From positions 1-20,628 of IMG/VR virus record IMGVR_UViG_3300023284_000011: DNA of 20,628 bases; one strand, 5' to 3'. Shown here piece by piece: positions 14,455 through 19,234 of this stretch (positions are counted from its first letter, which is position 1; every line of letters starts with the position of its first letter). The stretch comes from a virus. The notes below the pieces were generated by a model. The model worked only from the letters and a program-made list of their open reading frames with translations. It did no database searches and was not told where the DNA came from. A program made the translations under genes and the position numbers.

Positions 14455-14464
14455 GCATAAACTT
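14433..14464 (-). terminator. Intrinsic terminator whose loop is the next promoter's -35
   Basis: On the - strand AAGTTTATGC (14464-14455) pairs with GTATGAACTT (14448-14439), 10 bp including two G-U pairs. The 6-base loop is exactly TTGACA (14454-14449), and six T follow (14438-14433). It lies 9 bases after the stop of the DUF3310-like gene. The stem is AT-rich, so efficiency may be moderate. Confidence 0.7.
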
Positions 14465-14473
14465 TATTATCAA

Positions 14474-14782
14474 TTATTTTATTCCTTCCCAGCGTTCAAA
14501 ATCATCAGCTAGTTCTTGTATAAAGCCCATAATGTCGTCAGTAGTGTATTCTGTAAGCTCATTCTCGTTACTTAAGTTAGCAAGTTCTTTGGCATAGTCT
14601 AAAGCCTTGTTACGGTCTTTGTCGTAACTTTCACCCTCTTTCTTGCCAGCTCTCACTAGATACTTCAATACCTGCATTGTATTCCAGCCCACAAGCTCTT
14701 CGTAGTTAAAATTATGTTTCAAGTATTCGTTAAGTTCTACACCGTATTCGTTGACATAGTGCTTATTTTCTTTAAAATTCAT
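14474..14782 (-). CDS. DUF3310-like phage protein
   Basis: 102 acidic residues starting MNFKENKHYVNEYGVELNEY. The core GWNTMQVLKYLVRAGKKEG followed by YDKDRNKALDYAKELANL matches the DUF3310 pattern (GNxxKYlxRaGkK ... DLxKAxxYl), a small helical family common in phages whose function is not established, sometimes loosely called nucleotide kinase-like. ATG 14782 overlaps the stop of the 39-residue membrane peptide gene (TAATG), and GGAGG sits 8 bases before it, inside that gene. It is the last gene before the terminator at 14433-14464. Family call moderate to good; activity unknown. Confidence 0.7.
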   Translation of the reverse strand: MNFKENKHYVNEYGVELNEYLKHNFNYEELVGWNTMQVLKYLVRAGKKEGESYDKDRNKALDYAKELANLSNENELTEYTTDDIMGFIQELADDFERWEGIK

Positions 14783-14901
14783 TAGATGTTACCTCCAAGC
14801 CATGCAATAAGCAACGTCGCAAGCATACCTATCCAAGTGATAGCGATAAGTGTAAAGCCGACACCTGCAGCTATCATTAAAGTTTTTACTGTATCTTTCA
14901 T
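14782..14901 (-). CDS. 39-residue membrane peptide
   Basis: A small gene from ATG 14901 (MKDTVKTLMIAAGVGFTLIA) to TAA 14784-14782. GAGGAGG lies 4-5 bases before the ATG, one of the strongest ribosome sites in the window, and a good promoter (14927-14955) is just upstream. Residues about 8-35 are continuously hydrophobic (AITWIGMLATLLIAWL) with a positively charged N-terminus, long enough for one membrane span or a tight hairpin. It is the promoter-proximal gene of a two-gene operon and is coupled to the DUF3310-like gene by TAATG. The role is unknown: an early membrane peptide could act in superinfection exclusion, host membrane change or lysis timing. None of these is shown. Confidence 0.75.
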   Translation of the reverse strand: MKDTVKTLMIAAGVGFTLIAITWIGMLATLLIAWLGGNI

Positions 14902-14926
14902 TTTGTCCTCCTCTATTTATAACTAC

Positions 14927-14955
14927 ATTCTATCAAATTGCTTTTACTTTGTCAA
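14927..14955 (-). promoter_or_regulatory. Sigma-A promoter for the membrane peptide operon
   Basis: TTGACA (14955-14950), 17 bases, TAGAAT (14932-14927) on the - strand. The TGA stop codon of the methylase gene (14954-14952) is inside the -35 hexamer. The -10 is 26 bases before the ATG of the 39-residue peptide. Confidence 0.8.
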
Positions 14956-15845
14956 ATATTAACTCCCTTAACCATAAATAATTTCTCACATTTATCATTT
15001 CTTGTTCCGCCTTGAATGGTGCTACGTGCTTTATCAAAAGAATATACAACTTCAAAACGTTCATCTGAAATTGAATAACTTGAAATTATCACGATATTGG
15101 CCTTAGCTATTTCAAATGCCCAGTTATAAAACTCTTGACTATCAAATGAATTGATATAACTTTCTTGGTAACTACCCTCATAAGGAGGATCAAGATATAA
15201 TATAGCTCCAGAAACTTCGCTAAAATCATGATAACTTTTATTCGTTGCTTTTATTTTATTTAATTGCTGGAGTCGTTCAAGTTGTTGAAGTTGTTGAAGT
15301 TGTTCAAGTTGTTTAAGTTTTTGAAGTTGTTCAAGTTGTTTGTACTTTTCAATCGATCTCTTATATGTTTCGGTCTGTTTATAACCACTAAAAACGTCAT
15401 GCTTTTCGATAATTTCTTTAGCTAGATTATATTTCAAATCTGATTTTTCTTTGTTGTATAAATATCGCAACTTATTATTACCAAAAGAGTTTACTAGCAA
15501 CTTCAAAAAATCATCTGTCGTCTTGTTTTCTTTCGCTTCAATCTCTAAAAACTCCGTACGTGAAACAATAAGAGTTTTTATCCACTCACGGTCTTGTGAT
15601 ATAACTCGTTCAAATGCGTTGGTTATATCCTTGTCCAAGTCATTATAATGCACTTCTAAGCCATTTAAAACACATTCGGCTGTAATTGCTCCACCACCTC
15701 CGAAGATGTCGTATATCGGCTTATCTGTGCCAAAGTTTTGTTTGATAATTTCAATAATCTTCTTGCTTATCTTTTTCTTGCTCCCTTGGTACGGTAGTCC
15801 AATCGGTCTACCTTTTCTGATTTTCTTCTCGTCTAAATTAAGCAC
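14952..15845 (-). CDS. D12-class adenine-N6 DNA methyltransferase
   Basis: A 297-residue Dam/DpnM-type enzyme. Motif X is YQGSKKKIS (19-27), motif I DIFGGGG (46-52, S-adenosylmethionine binding), motif IV DPPY (219-222, catalytic); the order and spacing fit the alpha/D12 class. It transfers a methyl group to adenine N6 in a short DNA site, probably protecting phage DNA from a host restriction enzyme that recognises GATC-like sites; the target is not readable. Residues 171-197 are nine Leu-x-x triplets, inserted in the region between motifs I and IV where this class carries its target-recognition part. Start GTG 15845 has AAGG 4 bases upstream and overlaps the Cys-rich gene by 8 bases. No cognate nuclease is seen. 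Confidence 0.9.
   Translation of the reverse strand: MLNLDEKKIRKGRPIGLPYQGSKKKISKKIIEIIKQNFGTDKPIYDIFGGGGAITAECVLNGLEVHYNDLDKDITNAFERVISQDREWIKTLIVSRTEFLEIEAKENKTTDDFLKLLVNSFGNNKLRYLYNKEKSDLKYNLAKEIIEKHDVFSGYKQTETYKRSIEKYKQLEQLQKLKQLEQLQQLQQLERLQQLNKIKATNKSYHDFSEVSGAILYLDPPYEGSYQESYINSFDSQEFYNWAFEIAKANIVIISSYSISDERFEVVYSFDKARSTIQGGTRNDKCEKLFMVKGVNI
15255..15335 (-). repeat. 9-bp tandem repeat encoding (Leu-x-x)9 in the methylase
   Basis: Nine consecutive triplets LEQ LQK LKQ LEQ LQQ LQQ LER LQQ LNK. The first seven use CTT for Leu and mostly CAA/GAA after it, so the DNA is a near-perfect 9-bp repeat (CTTCAACAA type); the last two use CTC and TTA. Such a tract can gain or lose in-frame units by slippage. 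Confidence 0.9.
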
Positions 15846-16086
15846 TATTCCTTGTCTTTCTAATTTGGTAAAATTTATTCCATTTTTCTATAAGTTCTAG
15901 CAACTTAGGTTCATTGTATTCGGTAAATAGTTCAACCTGCGATGCATACCAACAATGTAAACAGCGATCGCAACTATAACAGATGTTTCTATATCCTCTA
16001 CAACCTTTGCAAACTCCTAAACCGTCACTCGTTGGAATATCGAAGCAATGGCAATATCTTTTATCATTAAAATATTTTCTTTTCAT
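15838..16086 (-). CDS. Small Cys-rich (zinc-binding) protein
   Basis: 82 residues from ATG 16086. A GTG at 16092 is in the AAAGG ribosome site and is rejected as the start. Eight cysteines occur in the first 45 residues (C12xC14, C26xxC29, C36xxC39xxC42xxC45), with H13 and H44 nearby, enough for two zinc sites of ribbon or treble-clef type. The C-terminal half (SQVELFTEYNEPKLLELIEK) is helical. It is expressed from its own promoter (16115-16143) and overlaps the methylase gene by 8 bases, so the two are translationally coupled. It may be an adaptor or nucleic-acid-binding partner, but no family is recognised. Confidence 0.68.
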   Translation of the reverse strand: MKRKYFNDKRYCHCFDIPTSDGLGVCKGCRGYRNICYSCDRCLHCWYASQVELFTEYNEPKLLELIEKWNKFYQIRKTRNSA

Positions 16087-16114
16087 TGTCACCTTTCTAG
16101 TTTAATTATATACT

Positions 16115-16143
16115 ATTATAAGCTATTTCTTTTTAATTATCAA
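16115..16143 (-). promoter_or_regulatory. Sigma-A promoter for the Cys-rich/methylase operon
   Basis: TTGATA (16143-16138), 17 bases, TATAAT (16120-16115) on the - strand. The -35 and spacer lie in the last codons of the upstream zinc-ribbon gene, and its TAG (16125-16123) falls in the spacer. No terminator hairpin with a U-tract separates the two genes, so readthrough is expected. Confidence 0.78.
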
Positions 16144-16425
16144 GCGAAAAGCACGATAAACCACTAATAAAATAATTGTTATTATAAATAGCGGTGGAAT
16201 AAATACAGTTACAGCAAACCAAATAATAGATACTAAAGTATAGATCATGATTTTAAGTATTAATTTACCAGCATGAGTTTCTTGAAACCTAAGTTCTGTA
16301 TAAGTTGTTTCTTGTTCTTTTTGCTCCTCAAAAATAGTTTCCGTTTCATAATGATTGCCACAATAATCACATTTACCATTAGTGAAACTTGAAGCCCCAC
16401 AGGTTACGCATTGTTTTAATTCCAT
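16123..16425 (-). CDS. Zinc-ribbon membrane protein
   Basis: 100 residues from ATG 16425, with a purine-rich AAGAAAGAGAG ribosome site. The N-terminus holds a zinc ribbon (C6xxC9 ... C19xxC22: QCVTCG and CDYCG), like the short zinc ribbons that head many membrane proteins of Firmicutes. Residues about 30-52 are a Glu/Thr-rich linker. Two hydrophobic spans follow (about 55-76 and 77-95) and a basic end RLIIKKK. The likely topology has both termini in the cytoplasm. It is a single-gene transcription unit from the promoter at 16459-16488, reading through to the methylase operon. An early membrane protein with a zinc ribbon may sense or modify the envelope; function unknown. Confidence 0.7.
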   Translation of the reverse strand: MELKQCVTCGASSFTNGKCDYCGNHYETETIFEEQKEQETTYTELRFQETHAGKLILKIMIYTLVSIIWFAVTVFIPPLFIITIILLVVYRAFRLIIKKK

Positions 16426-16458
16426 TGTTGTAACTCTCTTTCTTAACTTTATATATTG

Positions 16459-16488
16459 ATTATAACAAAAAAAACTCTAAGCTGCAAA
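16459..16488 (-). promoter_or_regulatory. Extended -10 promoter for the zinc-ribbon gene
   Basis: TGTTATAAT with -10 TATAAT at 16464-16459 carries an upstream TG dinucleotide (extended -10). The best -35 is TTTGCA (16488-16483), 18 bases away and 4/6 to consensus. That hexamer is the loop of the terminator at 16467-16500. Confidence 0.65.
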
Positions 16489-16500
16489 GCCTAAAGTCTT
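16467..16500 (-). terminator. Intrinsic terminator of the SSB/Sak3 operon
   Basis: On the - strand CTTTAGGC (16496-16489) pairs with GCTTAGAG (16482-16475), 8 bp with two G-U pairs; it is extended by AAGA/TTTT to about 12 bp. The 6-base loop is TTTGCA and the U-tract is eight T (16474-16467). It begins 9 bases after the stop of the upstream gene. Confidence 0.85.
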
Positions 16501-16508
16501 ATATGATG

Positions 16509-17018
16509 TTATTTTTCTTTCAATTTATTTTTGAACCAGATGATTCGTTCCTTAAACCAAGCGTCAACTCCTTCATGACGTAGCCATTTACCTTGCTTCA
16601 CACCGTTCTTTTCCATGAACTCAATCACTTTAGTTGGAGTTTCTGGTTCGTCCCACATATTATATTTTGCTGAATGGTATTTACTAAACATTTCGAGTGT
16701 TTCGATGTAACTATCTTTCAGAAGTTCCGTGTCAAGCAATTTTTGGGCTTTCTCAGCACGTTTAGCAAGTCGTTCGTTAGCTTGTTCCAGTTGTTCCTTT
16801 TGTCGCTGCAAGCTCAAGTTATGGTTGATGTAAGCAATTTGCTGTGCATGTCTTCCAAGTTTGCCTTGTGTATTAAGCTCAATCAGTTTAGCCATTCCCT
16901 CGCCAAGAATTTCATCAGCTACAAAATTATGCTTGTATTTTTTATTTGTGTTTCTTACGTAGTTATCAAGTGTTTGTTTGATTTTAAGTTTTTTGTGTAA
17001 TTCTCGTAGTGTTGTCAA
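16509..17018 (-). CDS. Hypothetical coiled-coil early protein
   Basis: 169 residues from TTG 17018, supported by AAGGAG 7 bases upstream and a TTGA overlap with the preceding stop. The N-terminal half is basic and helical (ELHKKLKIKQTLDNYV). Residues about 70-98 are a clear coiled coil (LQRQKEQLEQANERLAKRAE). The C-terminus is Trp-rich (GKWLRHEGVDAWFKERIIWF). I do not recognise the family. It is the last gene of the recombination operon, directly after SSB and a small acidic gene, so a DNA-metabolism role is plausible; that is inference from context only. Terminator 16467-16500 follows. Confidence 0.7.
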   Translation of the reverse strand: MTTLRELHKKLKIKQTLDNYVRNTNKKYKHNFVADEILGEGMAKLIELNTQGKLGRHAQQIAYINHNLSLQRQKEQLEQANERLAKRAEKAQKLLDTELLKDSYIETLEMFSKYHSAKYNMWDEPETPTKVIEFMEKNGVKQGKWLRHEGVDAWFKERIIWFKNKLKEK

Positions 17019-17230
17019 TTTAATACTCCTTCATATATTTTACCAAACTTCAAAGCGTTAATTTTAACTAACTGTTTCAAGTCTGATATGAATTGCTGTT
17101 CTCCGTCAAAGTCAAATGGCATTGATACATTTTCCTTGATCCAAGTGAAAGCTCCGTCAAAGTCTTGTTTAAGTAAGCTCATCTTATCCACGATGTCGAT
17201 AATTTGCTCTCTCTCTTCCGCTGTGTACAT
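17015..17230 (-). CDS. Hypothetical small acidic protein
   Basis: 71 residues from ATG 17230 (MYTAEEREQIIDIVDKMSLL), with AAAGTAGG upstream. It is largely helical and acidic in its N-terminal two-thirds, with the central stretch WIKENVSMPFDFDGEQQFIS, and ends KINALKFGKIYEGVLN. It is coupled to the next gene by TTGA and lies 12 bases after SSB in the same operon. No family is recognised. Confidence 0.65.
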   Translation of the reverse strand: MYTAEEREQIIDIVDKMSLLKQDFDGAFTWIKENVSMPFDFDGEQQFISDLKQLVKINALKFGKIYEGVLN

Positions 17231-17242
17231 GTAACCTACTTT

Positions 17243-17596
17243 CTAGAAAGGTAGTTCCGATTCATTAACTTCAATCGGTTCAGAACCACCAAATAAGTCT
17301 TGCTTAGCTTGTGCTTGACTATCATTAGAGATAAATACTTTTTCAACTGTTGGGAAAACAAAGTTGTAATTTACGTATTCGCCTGATTCCTTAGCTTGTA
17401 CGCGACCGCTGATCGTTACGACGTCACCTAATTGAATGAAGTCAGGCAAGAACGCTGAACCGTAAGCAACTTTTACGTTAGAACCCTTTTCTTTTTCAAA
17501 CAAAGGAACTGAAATAATTTTCTTATCGCCTTTTGCTGTGCTTACTGTACGTGTGTTTTTTTCGTTTACTTGCGTTGTAACTGTGATAATTGCCAT
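17243..17596 (-). CDS. Single-stranded DNA-binding protein (ORF34 type)
   Basis: 117 residues from ATG 17596, with AAAGGAG 9 bases upstream. The sequence (MAIITVTTQVNEKNTRTVST ... LGDVVTISGRVQAKESGEYV) is the p2 ORF34 kind of SSB, an OB-fold protein distinct from bacterial SSB, with an acidic flexible end finishing ESELPF. That end resembles the SSB C-terminal tip (DDIPF) used to recruit partner enzymes. It would coat ssDNA during phage replication and assist Sak3. It lies 4 bases downstream of sak3, an established pair in 936 phages. Strong call. Confidence 0.88.
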   Translation of the reverse strand: MAIITVTTQVNEKNTRTVSTAKGDKKIISVPLFEKEKGSNVKVAYGSAFLPDFIQLGDVVTISGRVQAKESGEYVNYNFVFPTVEKVFISNDSQAQAKQDLFGGSEPIEVNESELPF

Positions 17597-17600
17597 TTAA

Positions 17601-18167
17601 TTATTCTCCTTTTTTCGCTTCTTGCTGTGCTTTCCAAATTGTCATGATATCAAAGATTTCTTTTTTTGTCTTTGTTTTCAAGTTCTCAATGTTTTCATAT
17701 CCTAGCTGTTCAGCTCGTTTGATAAGTGGTTGAATTTCACGAAGTCGTTGCTTTTCAGCTTCCAATTCTTTCTGCTCTTCTGTCATGTCAGGAAGGTCTT
17801 CATTTGCGTAGATGTATAGCCCTAAACCATGACGAGCAATTGCCTTAACTAGTCCGCGTTGAATGGCTTTGTTAACATCCATTGAAGTCACTTTTTCAAG
17901 CGGGATAGATTGATTACGATAGTCCATCACAGGAAGGTATTCGATATGCTCTAAACCCTCAATAGTCATACCAACCTTAACCCATGCTGTACGACCGTCT
18001 GTATGATAGTTTAAACCTTGCTCATTTTCATAAACTTTACTATTTGCTTCAGGATAAACTTTTTTTACCTCAGACCAAGCGAACGCCCAACTCAGATAGT
18101 CAAGATTATTCTTTTTACTTTTTTTGTCATTAACATTAATGATGCTTAAGGTTTCAAATACGCTCAT
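17601..18167 (-). CDS. sak3: Sak3 single-strand annealing recombinase (DUF1071)
   Basis: 188 residues starting MSVFETLSIINVNDKKSKKN. The core YLSWAFAWSEVKKVYPEA, LNYHTDGRTAWVKVG, HIEYLPVMDYRNQSI and DVNKAIQRGLVKAIARHGLG is the DUF1071/Sak3 signature. The p2 homologue (ORF35) has been reported as an ATPase involved in recombination and in sensitivity to the abortive infection system AbiK, with mutations escaping AbiK. The C-terminal 60 residues are charged and helical (EEQKELEAEKQRLREIQPLI). It starts in an ATGA overlap with a 36-residue gene. It would anneal complementary ssDNA during phage recombination, working with the SSB. The AbiK link is family knowledge and not read from this sequence. 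Confidence 0.9.
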   Translation of the reverse strand: MSVFETLSIINVNDKKSKKNNLDYLSWAFAWSEVKKVYPEANSKVYENEQGLNYHTDGRTAWVKVGMTIEGLEHIEYLPVMDYRNQSIPLEKVTSMDVNKAIQRGLVKAIARHGLGLYIYANEDLPDMTEEQKELEAEKQRLREIQPLIKRAEQLGYENIENLKTKTKKEIFDIMTIWKAQQEAKKGE

Positions 18168-18274
18168 TTATAGACAACCTCTTCTTTCAAACGTTGGTTT
18201 TTAAGTTCTTCAGTAATTTTTTTCACAACTTCTTCGAGCTGTTTTTCGTCAAACTTAATGTTAATTGCTTCCAT
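18164..18274 (-). CDS. Hypothetical 36-residue early protein
   Basis: 36 residues from ATG 18274 (MEAINIKFDEKQLEEVVKKI). AGAGGAG lies 4 bases before it, far better than any upstream start in the same frame (the frame is open to 18379 but without a ribosome site). It is amphipathic helical throughout (EVVKKITEELKNQRLKEEV), like a short coiled coil. It overlaps the preceding gene by 14 bases and sak3 by four (ATGA), so it is tightly coupled to sak3 translation. Function unknown. Confidence 0.68.
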   Translation of the reverse strand: MEAINIKFDEKQLEEVVKKITEELKNQRLKEEVVYK

Positions 18275-18527
18275 TTTCTCCTCTTTCCACAGTGAATACA
18301 TCGCCTTGCCTTGTAATTTCAATATTATACTTAAGCATTGGTAAAATATATCCGTCGTCCCAATAGTTCCACAAGTCATTTATTAGGCCATACAGACACT
18401 CGTTAGGGCCAGCCCTATACTTTACTTCGTTCATCTCTTCAAGCTCTTTAGACAGCTTTCTAACGTTTCTAGCATAGTGTTTACTAGCTTTTTCTTCTGC
18501 TTTTAAACTTTTGTAATTGCTTTTCAT
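18261..18527 (-). CDS. Hypothetical early protein
   Basis: 88 residues from ATG 18527 (MKSNYKSLKAEEKASKHYAR). Start evidence is moderate: AGGA lies 9 bases upstream, inside the preceding gene, which it overlaps by 44 bases. The frame is open further to 18674 but that would place it wholly over the preceding gene. The first 45 residues are basic helical (YARNVRKLSKELEEMNEVKY). The rest includes CLYGLINDLWNYWDDGYILP and ends in strands (YNIEITRQGDVFTVERG). No family is recognised. Confidence 0.6.
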   Translation of the reverse strand: MKSNYKSLKAEEKASKHYARNVRKLSKELEEMNEVKYRAGPNECLYGLINDLWNYWDDGYILPMLKYNIEITRQGDVFTVERGENGSN

Positions 18528-18771
18528 AAATAAATTTCCTAATATCTTCCTTCTGTTGCTTTTCCTCTTTATCAGTCCAGCCAACCTTTTGGCCTTTTCG
18601 CTTACCGCTTTGATAAACTCGTCTATTATCTTCAGGAAAGCCATTTTTCTCGAAGTACATTCTAGTGTATTCAAAGTAATTTAAACTGTTGATATACTGT
18701 TGACTATTTTTTTTGTGATAATTTAAAGTAATTCTTCGCCTTTCAGCTAGTTCTTTAAAAGATGTTATCAT
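18484..18771 (-). CDS. Hypothetical basic early protein
   Basis: 95 residues from ATG 18771, with AAAGGAG 5 bases upstream and a strong promoter (18798-18826) just before it. It is basic and rich in Lys, Arg, Gln and Tyr (YHKKNSQQYINSLNYFEYTR, GKRKGQKVGWTDKEEKQQKE). It is the first gene of the operon that leads to sak3 and ssb. No family is recognised with confidence. Confidence 0.7.
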   Translation of the reverse strand: MITSFKELAERRRITLNYHKKNSQQYINSLNYFEYTRMYFEKNGFPEDNRRVYQSGKRKGQKVGWTDKEEKQQKEDIRKFIYEKQLQKFKSRRKS

Positions 18772-18797
18772 TAGTTCTCCTTTATTTCTATAAGACT

Positions 18798-18826
18798 ATT
18801 ATATCAAAGTTATTTTTTATTGTCAA
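18798..18826 (-). promoter_or_regulatory. Strong sigma-A promoter for the sak3/ssb operon
   Basis: TTGACA (18826-18821), 17 bases, TATAAT (18803-18798) on the - strand, perfect consensus. The TGA stop of the preceding gene (18825-18823) is inside the -35. The first gene starts 27 bases downstream. No hairpin with a U-tract precedes it, so readthrough from the ATPase operon is expected too. Confidence 0.88.
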
Positions 18827-19089
18827 GCATTAGATATCATTTTTTTATTTATTTCTGCTTTTAATTGCAATGCTTTAATCAATGCACGTTTAGAATAATC
18901 ATTTTCGCAAGCTGTATGCAATTTCTTAGACTGTCTGACTAGAAATTCAGCACGACCAAGCCATACTTTGAAAAGCTCGTCATTGTGCCATTCTGCTTTT
19001 ACCATTTCATCTAACGCACGATACAGCCAACCGTAAACTTCGGCGTGTAATTTAATAGCTTTGTTCTTGTAGACGTTCATTGAGTTCAT
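18823..19089 (-). CDS. Hypothetical early protein
   Basis: 88 residues from ATG 19089 (MNSMNVYKNKAIKLHAEVYG). GAAAGAG lies about 8 bases upstream; M4 (19080) has no ribosome site. It is helical, with Trp-bearing segments (VYGWLYRALDEMVKAEWHND, VWLGRAEFLVRQSKKLHTAC). It overlaps the preceding gene by 38 bases and ends with TGA within the next promoter's -35. No family is recognised. Confidence 0.65.
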   Translation of the reverse strand: MNSMNVYKNKAIKLHAEVYGWLYRALDEMVKAEWHNDELFKVWLGRAEFLVRQSKKLHTACENDYSKRALIKALQLKAEINKKMISNA

Positions 19090-19234
19090 TTTTTGCTCTT
19101 TCTATTAATTGGAAGTCATCACTATATAAAACAGGTTTTGAATATTGTTCATTCATATTAAACCTTGAATAATAGTCATAGAAGTATTCATTTACTTTTT
19201 CGTGATAGTAAACAACGTATTTTTTATCACTCAT
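19052..19234 (-). CDS. Hypothetical Tyr-rich small protein
   Basis: 60 residues from ATG 19234 (MSDKKYVVYYHEKVNEYFYD), rich in Tyr in the first half (VVYYHEKVNEYFYDYYSRF) and ending in a charged helix (ERAKNELNERLQEQSY). The start overlaps the ATPase stop by 8 bases; AAAGG lies about 10 bases upstream inside the ATPase gene. It is probably coupled to the ATPase. Function unknown. Confidence 0.63.
   Translation of the reverse strand: MSDKKYVVYYHEKVNEYFYDYYSRFNMNEQYSKPVLYSDDFQLIERAKNELNERLQEQSY

Noticed and set aside
15255-15335. Possible CRISPR or non-coding repeat
   Set aside because: The 9-bp units are in frame with the methylase and have no spacers; they are a coding microsatellite.
16674-17000. 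108-codon + strand frame opposite the coiled-coil early gene
   Set aside because: It is antisense to a gene with a good ribosome site, and it has a Phe/Leu-rich composition typical of antisense frames.
18164-18379. Longer start (71 residues) for the 36-residue gene
   Set aside because: The upstream part overlaps the previous gene and lacks a ribosome site, while AGAGGAG fits ATG 18274.
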